DNA of 15,366 nt, taken from the NCBI GenBank assembly GCA_002691795.1, contig NZIY01000062.1:10807-26172 (forward strand), in the 5' to 3' direction. Below, in pieces: positions 6,920 through 14,862 of this stretch (the stretch's first letter is position 1; each line of letters opens with the position of its first letter). Both the position numbers and the translations under genes were made by a program. This DNA comes from SAR116 cluster bacterium (GTDB taxonomy: Bacteria > Pseudomonadota > Alphaproteobacteria > Puniceispirillales > Marisalimonadaceae). The notes below the pieces were generated by a model. That model did not search any database and was not told the DNA's origin. It saw only the letters and a program-made list of their open reading frames with translations.

Positions 6920-7846
6920 TTGATTAGTATTAATAATAAACATTTTGGAGATAGGTTATTTAACTCCATTAGAAAAAAAGGAAATTTCCTATGTTTAGGT
7001 ATTGATCCTCATTTAGATTTAATTCCAAAAGTTTTTCAAAAAAAAATTAAAATTACAAAAGAAACCTATTCTAAAAATAATATAAAAATTGTTGATCATT
7101 TTTGCAAAAACCTAATTGAAGCTACAGCTGATTTAATTCCAGTCATAAAATTTCAAATCGCTTTCTTTGAACAACTTGGACCGGAAGGTTTTAAATTACT
7201 TTCAAACTTATGTCACTTAATTAAAGAAAAAAATATTATTTGTATTATTGATTGCAAAAGAGGTGACATTGGTTCAACAAATAATGGTTATGCAAATGCT
7301 TTTTTTTCAAAATCATCTCCTTTTCCGTGTGATGCTATAACATTAAATCCATGGCTTGGGATTGAAACTTTAAATGCTTTTGAAAAGTTTATCCCAAAAT
7401 TTGGATTGTTTGTCCTTGTGCATACAAGCAATCCTGGTGCAAAGGATTTACAAGAACAAATGACAATAAATAATAAAAAATTATATGAAGTTTTAATCAA
7501 TAAGTTAACGCCTATTATTAATAAAAATATTGGAAATTATAAATTATCCTCAATAGGTATTGTTACTGGAGCAACTTTTCCAAAAGAACTTAAATCTATT
7601 AGAAAAAAACTTCCTCATTCTCCATTTCTAATTCCTGGATATGGTGCACAAGGAGGATCCTTAAATGATGCTAAACTTGGATTAATTCCAGATGAAAAAT
7701 ATAAAAATAAGTTTAATTCTGGGATAATAAATTCGTCTAGAGGTTTATGCTTTCCAAATTCTGCAAAAAATTGTATTGATATAAGTTCTTGGAAAAATGA
7801 AATTTATAAAAATTTAGAAAAAAACATATCAGATTTATTTGTTTAA
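6920..7846 (+). CDS. pyrF: Orotidine 5'-phosphate decarboxylase, type 2
   Basis: 308 aa from a TTG at 6920, one base after the DUF1244 stop. An in-frame upstream ATG at 6800 would lie deep in DUF1244 and add unrelated residues, so it is rejected. The enzyme decarboxylates OMP to UMP, the last step of de novo pyrimidine synthesis. Motifs: LCLGIDPHLD (24-33), VIKFQIAFFEQLG (75-87), the catalytic IDCKRGDIGS (110-119, Asp111, Lys113, Asp116), VHTSNPGAKDL, and IPGYGAQGG plus INSSRG at the phosphate-binding end. Size and motifs fit the type 2 family rather than the shorter E. coli-like type 1. The start codon has no clear Shine-Dalgarno site, so coupling to DUF1244 translation is likely. pyrC lies in this window in a separate unit. 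Confidence 0.93.
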   Translation: MISINNKHFGDRLFNSIRKKGNFLCLGIDPHLDLIPKVFQKKIKITKETYSKNNIKIVDHFCKNLIEATADLIPVIKFQIAFFEQLGPEGFKLLSNLCHLIKEKNIICIIDCKRGDIGSTNNGYANAFFSKSSPFPCDAITLNPWLGIETLNAFEKFIPKFGLFVLVHTSNPGAKDLQEQMTINNKKLYEVLINKLTPIINKNIGNYKLSSIGIVTGATFPKELKSIRKKLPHSPFLIPGYGAQGGSLNDAKLGLIPDEKYKNKFNSGIINSSRGLCFPNSAKNCIDISSWKNEIYKNLEKNISDLFV

Positions 7847-7859
7847 TAAAAAATTATAT

Positions 7860-8321
7860 ATGGGATACAATAGAGACAAATTCAAAAGCTTAGGTAAAAA
7901 AAGTAGTTTTTTATCAAATCCTGATAAGTCTATTTTAGATAAAAAACCCAATCCACATTCAAACACCAAGTATTGTGTCCGTTTCACATGTCCTGAATTT
8001 ACTTCAATATGCCCTGTAACTTCTCAACCTGATTTTGCAAAATTGATAATTGATTATGTACCAAATAAATTCATTGTAGAAAGTAAATCATTTAAATTAT
8101 ACCTTACAGGATACAGGAATCATGGAGCTTTTCACGAAGATTGTACAATTTCAATTGCTAATGATCTTAAAAATTTACTTAAACCGTACTGGTTAAGAAT
8201 AGCTGGAATATGGTATCCAAGGGGAGGAATACCTATTGATGTTTTTTGGCAAACAGCTAAAGAACCTAGAGATTTGTTTATACCAGTGTTAAATACTAGC
8301 CCATATAGAGGACGCGATTAA
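7860..8321 (+). CDS. queF: QueF, NADPH-dependent 7-cyano-7-deazaguanine reductase
   Basis: 154 aa from the ATG at 7860, the short single-domain (YkvM-like) QueF form. A TTG seven codons upstream would overlap pyrF and adds nothing conserved. QueF reduces preQ0 to preQ1 with NADPH in queuosine tRNA biosynthesis. It is a tunnelling-fold enzyme. FTSICPVTSQPDF holds the nucleophilic Cys51 and Asp58, which correspond to Cys55 and Asp62 of the B. subtilis enzyme with a constant offset. ESKSFKLYL provides the substrate-binding Glu, and FHED and YPRGGIPIDVF are further family blocks. The gene starts 13 nt after pyrF and ends 1 nt before the MFS gene. No other que gene is present. Confidence 0.95.
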   Translation: MGYNRDKFKSLGKKSSFLSNPDKSILDKKPNPHSNTKYCVRFTCPEFTSICPVTSQPDFAKLIIDYVPNKFIVESKSFKLYLTGYRNHGAFHEDCTISIANDLKNLLKPYWLRIAGIWYPRGGIPIDVFWQTAKEPRDLFIPVLNTSPYRGRD

Positions 8322-8322
8322 G

Positions 8323-9546
8323 ATGGATAAAAATGAAATTATTAATTGGAAACTAATATTAATTGTATGCTCTGTAATAGTATGTGTAATAATGGGTGTA
8401 AGAAATTGTTTTGGTTTTTTCTTAGATCCAATTAGTCTATATAATAACTCAGGCGCAGAACCATTTTCAATAGGCATGAGTATTCAAGCTGTATCATGGG
8501 GTATAAGTGCTTTCTTGCTTGGAATGATTATTGACAAATTTGGCCCACAAAAGGCATTAGCATTTGGAATTTTTTGTTATGCTTTAGGCGTTTATATTTT
8601 AAGTAATCCATCTAGTAATTTTGTAATTTATAACTTTGGACTTATAACAGGTATTGGCTTAGGGGCAGGTGGAATGTCCACAATAGTTGCTATTATAGGC
8701 AAAACAGCACCTCCTGAGAAAAAATCAATGGCTATGGGTGTAGCGGCTGCATCAGCTTCATTTGGACAATTTATATTTATTGCACCTACATTATTTTCTA
8801 TAAAAACTTTTGGATGGCAAACAACAATTGTTTTTCTTTCAATAGTTACTGCAACTTTATTTTTACTAATTCCATTATTAAAAACTGATAATAAACCTGA
8901 ATCCCTAAAAAGAAATGAAAAAGAATTTGATTTTAAAGATGTGATAAAGTTTTCCTTTTCAAATAAAAACTATATTTTATTAATCTTAGGTTTTTTTACT
9001 TGTGGATTTCATGTTACTTTTATTGGACTACATTTGCCAAATGATTTGATTTCTAAAGGAATTTCAATTGATATAGCAGGTTGGTCACTTGCCATAATAG
9101 GTTTATTTAATATAGTTGGAACATTATTTTTTGGATGGCTTGGCGATAGAGTTCTTAAAAAGAATTCACTTGCTTATATTTATTTAGGAAGATCAATAGT
9201 TATTACATTATTTATAATACTGCCTCCATCTCCCTTTTTAGCAATAGCATTTGGTGCAAGCATAGGTTTACTATGGCTTGCGACAGTACCTTTAACAAAT
9301 GGAGTTGTTTTTACTTTTATGGGACCAAAATATTTAGCAACACTAGGTGGAATAGTTTTTATATCCCATCAATTAGGTGGACTATTTGGTGCTTGGTCTG
9401 GAGGAAAAATTTTTGATATCTATGGGAGTTATGAGAATGCTTGGTGGATAAGTGTAACTCTTGGTATAATAGCATTTTTATTTCATATCTTTATTCAAGA
9501 AAAATCCTTTAATTACGTTCCTAAGATGAATTTAGTAAAGACTTAA
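8323..9546 (+). CDS. Major facilitator superfamily transporter, monocarboxylate/OFA-like
   Basis: 407 aa with about 12 predicted membrane helices, the standard MFS length. The start ATG has AGAGGA 10 nt upstream, inside the end of queF. After TM1 it has RNCFGFFLDP (27-36). The motif A loop between TM2 and TM3 is GMIIDKFGPQKAL (67-79), and a second copy, GWLGDRVLKKN, follows TM8. The first helix pattern and the long central loop resemble the oxalate/formate antiporter and monocarboxylate transporter branch, so an organic acid is a reasonable guess at the substrate. This is family-level inference only. It ends the DUF1244-pyrF-queF run and abuts the stop of the convergent acetoacetyl-CoA synthetase gene with no gap. 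An acetoacetate importer would be an attractive partner for that gene, but they are on opposite strands. Confidence 0.85.
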   Translation: MDKNEIINWKLILIVCSVIVCVIMGVRNCFGFFLDPISLYNNSGAEPFSIGMSIQAVSWGISAFLLGMIIDKFGPQKALAFGIFCYALGVYILSNPSSNFVIYNFGLITGIGLGAGGMSTIVAIIGKTAPPEKKSMAMGVAAASASFGQFIFIAPTLFSIKTFGWQTTIVFLSIVTATLFLLIPLLKTDNKPESLKRNEKEFDFKDVIKFSFSNKNYILLILGFFTCGFHVTFIGLHLPNDLISKGISIDIAGWSLAIIGLFNIVGTLFFGWLGDRVLKKNSLAYIYLGRSIVITLFIILPPSPFLAIAFGASIGLLWLATVPLTNGVVFTFMGPKYLATLGGIVFISHQLGGLFGAWSGGKIFDIYGSYENAWWISVTLGIIAFLFHIFIQEKSFNYVPKMNLVKT

Positions 9547-11487
9547 TTATATACTTAAACTTCTATAAAAATCTAAACATTCTGGATTAGCTAAAGCCGA
9601 AATATTTTTTATCTCTTTTCCATTTATTAAATCCCTTACAGCTAACTCAACTATTTTACCAGACTTGGTTTTTGGTATTTCCGGTGCTTGAACAATAATT
9701 GAAGGAACGTGCCTCGGAGAAGCACCTGTTCTAAGTTTGTTTTTTATTACCTTTGTTAAATTACTATCTAAGGACAAATGATCTCTTAAAACGACAAATA
9801 AAACTAATCTTGTATCATTTTTCCAATTTTGGCCTATAACTAAGCTTTCCAAAATATCATCAATTTTTTCAACTTGTCGATAAATTTCTGCAGTACCTAT
9901 TCGAACACCTCCTGGATTCAAAGTTGCATCCGATCTCCCATAGATTATAAATCCATTGTTTTCAGTTTTAAGAATATAGTCACCATGGTTCCAAGTATTT
10001 TCATACTTATCAAAATAAGCCTGGTGATATTTTTTACCATCATCTTTCCAAAATTTAATTGGCATTGTTGGAAAACTTTTAATACAAACAAGTTCACCTT
10101 GCTGATTTTTAATGGTTTTTCCGTCTTCATTAAATACATGAACATCCATACCTAAAATTGGACCTTGTATCTCACCTCTATAAACCGGAGAAATTGGGTT
10201 ACCTCCCACAAAACAACCAACTATATCTGTTCCACCTGATAGGCTTGCCAAGTGAACATCCTTCTTAATATTTTCATAAACATAATCAAAAGACTCATGA
10301 ACCAAAGGTGAACCTGTTGATCCAATCGTTTCTAATTTATTTAATGAAAATTTTTCAGAAATTTTATTTTTAAACTTTGATAAGGCATCAATATATTTTG
10401 CAGATGTCCCAAAGAAATTAAATTTTTCTTCTTCAGCATACTTCCATAATATATCTGAATTAGGATAAAATGGTGAGCCGTCATATAAACATACATTTGA
10501 ATTTAACATCAGAGAAGAAACAAGCCAATTCCACATCATCCAACCACAAGTTGTAAAATAGAAAATGTTTTTGTTTTCACAAGCATTAGAGTGAAGTCCA
10601 ACTTCAACCAAATGTTTTAGTAAAACACCTCCAGCAGAATGAACTATACATTTGGGCTTTCCAGTTGTGCCACTAGAAAACATTATATATAAAGGGTGAT
10701 CCAATTCAAATTTTTGAAATTCCAAAATCTTTGTTTCATATTTTTTTAAGAGAGTTTCGTATAATATCACTTTATTTGAAAGATATCTCTCATTAGAATT
10801 TAACAAAGGTACTATAATTATATTGTCTATGCTTGGTAATAAATTAACAACCTCTTCAACTTTTTGAGTAATATTAATCTCTTTACCATTAAAATTATAT
10901 CCATCCGTTGTAATTAAAACTTTGGGTTTAATTTGTCCAAATCTATCATAAACACCTTCAACCCCAAAATCAGGTGATGCAGAAGAAAATATAGCTCCAA
11001 TTGAAGAACTAGCTAACATCATAATTATTGTTTCAGGCATGTTTGGTAAATAAGCTGCAATACGATCACCACTTTTAATACCTTTTTTCTTAAAAAAATT
11101 TGCTGTAGCAGATACCTGATTTTTAAGTTCCAACCATGTTATTTTTTTCTTAATTTTATCTTCAGACCAAAAAGTTATAGCTGTATGATCATTATTTTTT
11201 TTTAACATATTTTCTGCATAATTCAGCTTTCCATTAGGAAAAAATCTGGTGCCTGGTAAATTGTTTTTTGGCTGAAGGAATGGTTTGTCACCTTTTATCC
11301 CAATAATTTTATAAAAGTCCCAAATTCCATCCCAAAAATTTTCTCTATTTTCAACTGACCATGTATGCATTTTATCAAAATTATTAATTGTTAATTGATA
11401 ACGAGAATTTATATACTCTATAAAATTATAAAGAGAAGTACTTTTAACTTTCTCTTGAGTGGGTTTCCAAAGTAATTTATTTTTCAT
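9547..11487 (-). CDS. aacS: Acetoacetyl-CoA synthetase (acetoacetate–CoA ligase)
   Basis: 646 aa, the usual length. An adenylate-forming (ANL superfamily) enzyme that activates acetoacetate with ATP and CoA in the cytosol. An N-terminal ACAS_N segment (about 35-95, with FWDGIWDFY and LNYAENML) leads into the AMP-binding domain. The P-loop is [11 protein letters not shown] (269-279). The C-terminal core has [22 protein letters not shown], and SGKIVE carries the catalytic Lys near 611. Acetoacetyl-CoA synthetase is favoured over acetyl-CoA synthetase by the WKPTQEKV start, the [10 protein letters not shown] segment and the extended tail [11 protein letters not shown]. It overlaps phhB by 11 nt and is the last gene of the minus-strand operon. 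No Shine-Dalgarno site is seen, so translation is probably coupled to phhB. Confidence 0.9.
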   Translation of the reverse strand: MKNKLLWKPTQEKVKSTSLYNFIEYINSRYQLTINNFDKMHTWSVENRENFWDGIWDFYKIIGIKGDKPFLQPKNNLPGTRFFPNGKLNYAENMLKKNNDHTAITFWSEDKIKKKITWLELKNQVSATANFFKKKGIKSGDRIAAYLPNMPETIIMMLASSSIGAIFSSASPDFGVEGVYDRFGQIKPKVLITTDGYNFNGKEINITQKVEEVVNLLPSIDNIIIVPLLNSNERYLSNKVILYETLLKKYETKILEFQKFELDHPLYIMFSSGTTGKPKCIVHSAGGVLLKHLVEVGLHSNACENKNIFYFTTCGWMMWNWLVSSLMLNSNVCLYDGSPFYPNSDILWKYAEEEKFNFFGTSAKYIDALSKFKNKISEKFSLNKLETIGSTGSPLVHESFDYVYENIKKDVHLASLSGGTDIVGCFVGGNPISPVYRGEIQGPILGMDVHVFNEDGKTIKNQQGELVCIKSFPTMPIKFWKDDGKKYHQAYFDKYENTWNHGDYILKTENNGFIIYGRSDATLNPGGVRIGTAEIYRQVEKIDDILESLVIGQNWKNDTRLVLFVVLRDHLSLDSNLTKVIKNKLRTGASPRHVPSIIVQAPEIPKTKSGKIVELAVRDLINGKEIKNISALANPECLDFYRSLSI

Positions 11488-11764
11488 ATTGATTGTCTAT
11501 GAATTGTCCTAGTTTTATATCTTTTTCGCTTAATCCATTTACATCATGAGTTGTTAAGGTGATAACAACTTTATTATAAACATTATGCCATTCAGGGTGA
11601 TGACCAATTTCTTCTGCTTTTAAAGCTATTGCTGTCATAAATGCGAAAGCATTTTGAAAGTTTAAAAATTTAAATTCTTTTATTACAGCATCTATTTCAT
11701 CAGGAGTTTTTCTCCAAGATTTTAGATTTGTTAAAACATCTTCGATTTTAATTTTACATGCCAT
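11477..11764 (-). CDS. phhB: Pterin-4a-carbinolamine dehydratase
   Basis: 95 aa, full length. It dehydrates 4a-hydroxytetrahydrobiopterin, recycling the pterin used by aromatic amino acid hydroxylases. The family signature is complete: Glu51/Glu52, His55-His56-Pro57 in GHHPEW, then [18 protein letters not shown] with His73, and Asp82. The start ATG has AAAGGA 8 nt upstream. It overlaps the flavoprotein gene before it and aacS after it, each by 11 nt. Carbinolamine dehydratases also occur in organisms without phenylalanine hydroxylase, where roles in molybdopterin metabolism have been proposed. The aacS neighbour favours phenylalanine catabolism, but no hydroxylase gene is in the window. Confidence 0.93.
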   Translation of the reverse strand: MACKIKIEDVLTNLKSWRKTPDEIDAVIKEFKFLNFQNAFAFMTAIALKAEEIGHHPEWHNVYNKVVITLTTHDVNGLSEKDIKLGQFIDNQYEK

Positions 11765-12353
11765 TTGAAAAATCCTTTCTATTTATTAATTTTTGAATTG
11801 GTTTCAAATAATCCGCGTATTTAGTCAATAGATCACAAGAATAACTTATACGATCATCCAACCAATCTGGAATCAATTCTCCATGATTACCTGGCAAATA
11901 TTGTTCAACATTCCTTATAATTATATTTTCAGGTATCCACATAATATGAGTATTTTTATAAGAACTAGCTCTTAGCTCTGATATTGGATAGGCTCCACCA
12001 TTTCCACTACTTATTGAAACAATAAGACCAGGTTTATGAAAAAATTCACCATTATTAAAAACCAAAAATAAGTTTTTTGAGTTTGGAGTTGCCATCCCTC
12101 CATATTCAGGAACAATTAATATAAAACCGTCAGATGATGCTAATTCAAATGAGATTTTTTTAAATTCTTTTTCCCAAAATTTAATATCTTGTTTTTTTTC
12201 TGACGTCCATAGAGGTATTTGTTTTTCACCCATGTCTAAGTTATAAAAATTTATTTTATTATTATTTTTTAAGATAATTGTTTCTAAAATTTTAGCCACT
12301 CTATTAGATTGTGAATTTTTTCTATGACTTGTTGAGATTAAAGATATTTTCAT
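11754..12353 (-). CDS. NADPH-dependent FMN reductase-like flavoprotein
   Basis: 199 aa with a flavodoxin-like fold. The FMN phosphate loop is [12 protein letters not shown] (7-18). [14 protein letters not shown] is the conserved block between strand 3 and its helix (PEY motif), and [16 protein letters not shown] is the strand 4 loop that contacts the flavin. Such enzymes use NAD(P)H to reduce FMN, quinones, azo compounds or chromate; the physiological substrate here is unknown. It is the first gene of the operon with phhB and aacS. Its last codons carry the phhB ribosome-binding site and start. Its ATG has no Shine-Dalgarno site. A role in supplying reductant to an aromatic hydroxylation pathway is possible but only a guess from context. 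Confidence 0.85.
   Translation of the reverse strand: MKISLISTSHRKNSQSNRVAKILETIILKNNNKINFYNLDMGEKQIPLWTSEKKQDIKFWEKEFKKISFELASSDGFILIVPEYGGMATPNSKNLFLVFNNGEFFHKPGLIVSISSGNGGAYPISELRASSYKNTHIMWIPENIIIRNVEQYLPGNHGELIPDWLDDRISYSCDLLTKYADYLKPIQKLINRKDFSNGM
11773..11778 (-). promoter_or_regulatory. phhB: Shine-Dalgarno site AAAGGA of phhB
   Basis: AAAGGA on the minus strand, 8 nt before the phhB ATG, lies inside the 3' coding end of the upstream flavoprotein gene. Confidence 0.65.
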
Positions 12354-12424
12354 TTGTAAAACTTATTTTATAATTAATGATAATAGATTATTATACAATT
12401 TATTTAATACAAAGTTCAAATTTT
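12354..12424. promoter_or_regulatory. Divergent promoter region between the flavoprotein operon and pyrC
   Basis: These 71 nt lie between two divergent start codons and are almost pure A+T. Promoters for both directions must be here or in the neighbouring coding ends. Short TATAC/TAATAC strings occur, but I cannot place a convincing -35/-10 pair, and I see no clear operator. Confidence 0.35.
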
Positions 12425-13474
12425 ATGAAATATTTAGAAATAGTCAAACCAGATGACTGGCATGTTCATTTTAGAGAAGGTAAATGGCTCAATGTATTAG
12501 TTCCTGAGACAAGTAAATTATATAATAGAGCTGTTGTTATGCCTAACTTAATTGAACCAATAGTAAACATAAAACAAGCTTTATTTTATAAACAACAAAT
12601 ATTAAATTTTTCACGAAATAATGCTTTTTTTGAGCCACTAATGACATATTATCTAAATGAATCTATTACCGTTAAGGACCTAATAGACGCAAAAAAAAAT
12701 AACGTTATCTTTGCTGCAAAATTATACCCTGCTGGCGCAACAACAAATTCCTCTAAAGGTGTGAAACAAATTTCTAAAATATTCAAATTGTTAGAGATTA
12801 TGAGTAAGCTTAATATTCCTTTACTAATTCATGGAGAAGTAAATGACAAAAAAATAGACATTTTTGATAGAGAAAGAGTTTTTATAGAAAATCATTTGAT
12901 TCAAATTCATGAAAAGTTTCCAAACCTTAAAATTACTCTAGAACATATAACAACTAAATTTGCTGTAGATTTTGTGAATCAATCATCAAATGAAATCAAG
13001 GCATCAATCACTCCACATCATTTGATTTTGAATAGAACAGACATGCTAGAACATAAAATAAAACCTCATTATTATTGTCTACCTATTTTAAAAAGAGAAG
13101 AAGATAGAAAAGCTCTATTAAATGCTGCTTTTAATCAAAATCAAAAATTCTTCATGGGAACAGACTCTGCTCCTCATGATATTAAGGATAAAGAAAATGC
13201 ATGTGGCTGTGCTGGTGTTTTTAACACTATTAATTCAGTACAAACACTTGTACAAATTTTTTATAATAATAATAAATTAGAGACTTTAGAAAACTTTATT
13301 AGTATAAATGGTGCCCTTCATTATGAACTTCCCATAAATTCTCAAAAAGTTAAACTAAAAAAATATAAAGAAGCAATTGAATTCCCAAACTCTTTGAAGA
13401 TTAATCATTTAAAAGTTAAAGTATTTAAGCCTAACTTTGACGTTTTTTGGCAAATAGAAGATGAAATAACTTAA
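12425..13474 (+). CDS. pyrC: Dihydroorotase, class II (E. coli PyrC type)
   Basis: 349 aa from the ATG at 12425, against 348 in E. coli. An in-frame ATG 48 nt upstream adds 16 residues with no homologous look and is rejected. The enzyme cyclises carbamoyl-aspartate to dihydroorotate in pyrimidine synthesis. The binuclear zinc site is complete and keeps a constant offset of three from E. coli: His13 and His15 (WHVHFR), carboxylated Lys99 (AAKLYPAGATT), His136 (LIHGEV), His174 (LEHITT) and Asp247 (MGTDSAPH). The substrate-binding PHHLIL is at 197-202. It diverges from the flavoprotein operon, stands alone, and is followed by the longest non-coding gap in the window. No Shine-Dalgarno site precedes the ATG. 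Confidence 0.96.
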   Translation: MKYLEIVKPDDWHVHFREGKWLNVLVPETSKLYNRAVVMPNLIEPIVNIKQALFYKQQILNFSRNNAFFEPLMTYYLNESITVKDLIDAKKNNVIFAAKLYPAGATTNSSKGVKQISKIFKLLEIMSKLNIPLLIHGEVNDKKIDIFDRERVFIENHLIQIHEKFPNLKITLEHITTKFAVDFVNQSSNEIKASITPHHLILNRTDMLEHKIKPHYYCLPILKREEDRKALLNAAFNQNQKFFMGTDSAPHDIKDKENACGCAGVFNTINSVQTLVQIFYNNNKLETLENFISINGALHYELPINSQKVKLKKYKEAIEFPNSLKINHLKVKVFKPNFDVFWQIEDEIT

Positions 13475-13694
13475 TCAAATACTTTTAAAAAAAATGTGTG
13501 GTAATTTTATAGAAGAATTTCAAAATCCCTTTAATCAATTTTTTTAGTGCAAAAAATAGTCAAAAAAGTATTTTTTTGTATGAAATAAAAATAATCAATA
13601 TTCAAAAGAATTATTGAATAGATATTTAAAAAAAAATAAAATCGAGATTGATCATTTTTTTGGTGTAATCATATCAAGAGGATATATTTAATAA
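13475..13694. other. Longest intergenic gap (220 nt), AT-rich, presumed terminator/promoter zone
   Basis: No tRNA, protein gene or known RNA is visible. It holds several homopolymer A and T runs, a near-palindrome of A6-GTA-T7 at 13562-13577, and an imperfect hairpin TCAATA-TTC / GAA-T-TATTGA (13595-13617, loop AAAA). It ends with AAGAGGA (13676-13682), 12 nt before the amidase ATG, a rather long spacing for a Shine-Dalgarno site. It probably holds the end of the pyrC transcript and the promoter of the amidase gene. Confidence 0.4.
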
Positions 13695-14111
13695 ATGAAA
13701 AACAAAAACTTACTTTTAAAACAAAATGTGAAATATATAGTTATACACTGTTCAGACACAAACGAAGATGATACAGCAATAGACATACATCAGCTACATT
13801 TAAGCTTTGGATGGGAAGGTGTTGGATACCATAAAATAATACAAAAAAATGGTGAAATTGAAAACGGAAGACCAGAATTTTGGACTGGAGCTCATGTTTT
13901 TGGTTATAATAAGGAAAGTCTTGGGATTTGTTTAATAGGTAAAGATAACTTCTCAACTCAACAATTTAATACATTAACAAATCTTATAAAGGAATGGAAA
14001 AAAAAATATCCTTTAGCTAAAATATGTGGACATAGAGACTTTAAAAATACAAAAAAAACCTGCCCAAATTTTGATGTCAAAAAGTGGCTTGAATTACAAC
14101 AATTATCGTAA
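13695..14111 (+). CDS. T7-lysozyme-like N-acetylmuramoyl-L-alanine amidase
   Basis: 138 aa, a single Amidase_2/PGRP domain that cleaves the bond between MurNAc and L-Ala of peptidoglycan with zinc. Compared with T7 lysozyme, the zinc ligands are His18 (VIHCSDT), His113 (GHRDF) and Cys123 (TCPNFD). The catalytic helpers are Tyr45 (GVGYH) and Lys121, two residues before the Cys as in T7. GYNKESLGICLIG also matches. There is no signal peptide or membrane helix, so it is cytosolic unless exported by lysis or an unknown route. The next gene, 6 nt downstream, encodes an NlpC/P60 peptidase, so the two probably act together on cell-wall fragments. A phage-endolysin origin is possible, but no other phage genes are nearby. 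Confidence 0.9.
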   Translation: MKNKNLLLKQNVKYIVIHCSDTNEDDTAIDIHQLHLSFGWEGVGYHKIIQKNGEIENGRPEFWTGAHVFGYNKESLGICLIGKDNFSTQQFNTLTNLIKEWKKKYPLAKICGHRDFKNTKKTCPNFDVKKWLELQQLS

Positions 14112-14117
14112 AACAAA

Positions 14118-14858
14118 GTGTTTCAAATTTTTACTCCAATCGCTGATTTAAGAAAGAAAAATTCAAATAATTCCGCTCTTGAAACTCAACTTCTTTATGG
14201 TGAAAAAATATCCATTTTGGAAGAATATAAAAATTGGTCTTTAGTTCATTCAAAAGAAGATAATTATAAAGGATGGATTAATAGTAATAATTTAGAAAAA
14301 GAAAAACTAAACACTTATAAAGTAAATAAAGTATTTTGTTTTATCTTTAAGAAACCAGATTTCAAATCATTAGTTATAGGTAAATTATTTTTTAATTCAA
14401 AAATAGAAGTGATCTCTTCAAATGATAATTGGTGCGAGGTTTTTGTTAATAATAAATATGGTTTTATTCATAAAAAATCAATAATTAGTATAAATAAATA
14501 CGTAAAAGATTGGGTTTCAATTTCCAAGATGTTTTTAAATGTACCTTATTTATGGGGTGGCAAAACATTTGATGGAATTGATTGTTCAGGTCTTGTTCAA
14601 TTATCTTTACAATTCTGCGGTATTAATTTTCCAAGAGACACAAAAGATCAAATAATATTTAATTCAAATTTTGTTAAAGATACTTCTAAGATAACAAGAG
14701 GATGTATAATTTTTTGGAAAGGTCATGTTGCTATTTCTTTAAATGAAAAAGATATAATTCATAGCAATATGTATCACCTTGGTGTTCAAATAGAAAAATT
14801 AAAAACTGCAGAAAATAGAATAGGACCAATCTCTAAAGTTAAAAGAATTTTATCTTAA
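14118..14858 (+). CDS. SH3-domain NlpC/P60 (C40) peptidase
   Basis: 246 aa from GTG at 14118, the only usual start codon close after the in-frame stop at 14109-14111. Two bacterial SH3-like segments (about 11-59, with WSLV and GWINSNNL, and 67-124, with WCEVFVNNKYGFIH) precede a C40 domain. The catalytic Cys156 is in FDGIDCSGLV, His203 in FWKGHVAI, and a third polar residue is His215. The His–His spacing of 12 equals that of the YkfC-type enzymes. The family cleaves the gamma-D-Glu–diaminopimelate bond of murein peptides. There is no signal peptide. Cytosolic relatives act in murein recycling and prefer peptides with a free N-terminal L-Ala, the product an amidase would make; the adjacent amidase fits this. 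Confidence 0.9.
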   Translation: MFQIFTPIADLRKKNSNNSALETQLLYGEKISILEEYKNWSLVHSKEDNYKGWINSNNLEKEKLNTYKVNKVFCFIFKKPDFKSLVIGKLFFNSKIEVISSNDNWCEVFVNNKYGFIHKKSIISINKYVKDWVSISKMFLNVPYLWGGKTFDGIDCSGLVQLSLQFCGINFPRDTKDQIIFNSNFVKDTSKITRGCIIFWKGHVAISLNEKDIIHSNMYHLGVQIEKLKTAENRIGPISKVKRILS

Positions 14859-14862
14859 TAAT

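Noticed and set aside
7839..7859. TTG start of queF overlapping pyrF
   Set aside because: It adds seven unconserved residues. The ATG at 7860 matches the usual QueF N-terminus, although neither has a good Shine-Dalgarno site.
9874..10155. Plus-strand and alternative-frame ORFs inside aacS
   Set aside because: They are antisense or shifted-frame shadows of a complete ANL enzyme with intact motifs.
12377..12424. Longer pyrC start 16 codons upstream
   Set aside because: The ATG at 12425 gives the family length and a constant offset for all metal ligands from E. coli PyrC. The extension covers the divergent promoter region.
13494..13547. 17-codon reading frame starting Met-Cys-Gly after pyrC
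   Set aside because: It is very short, has no ribosome site and no recognisable similarity. Frames of this size are expected by chance.
13562..13577. A6-GTA-T7 near-palindrome as an intrinsic terminator
   Set aside because: The stem would be only A-U pairs with a three-base loop, too weak to call in DNA with many such runs.
13695..14858. Prophage remnant around the endolysin-like amidase
   Set aside because: No holin, structural, integrase or other phage gene is adjacent. Base composition by eye is like the rest, and neighbours are housekeeping genes.
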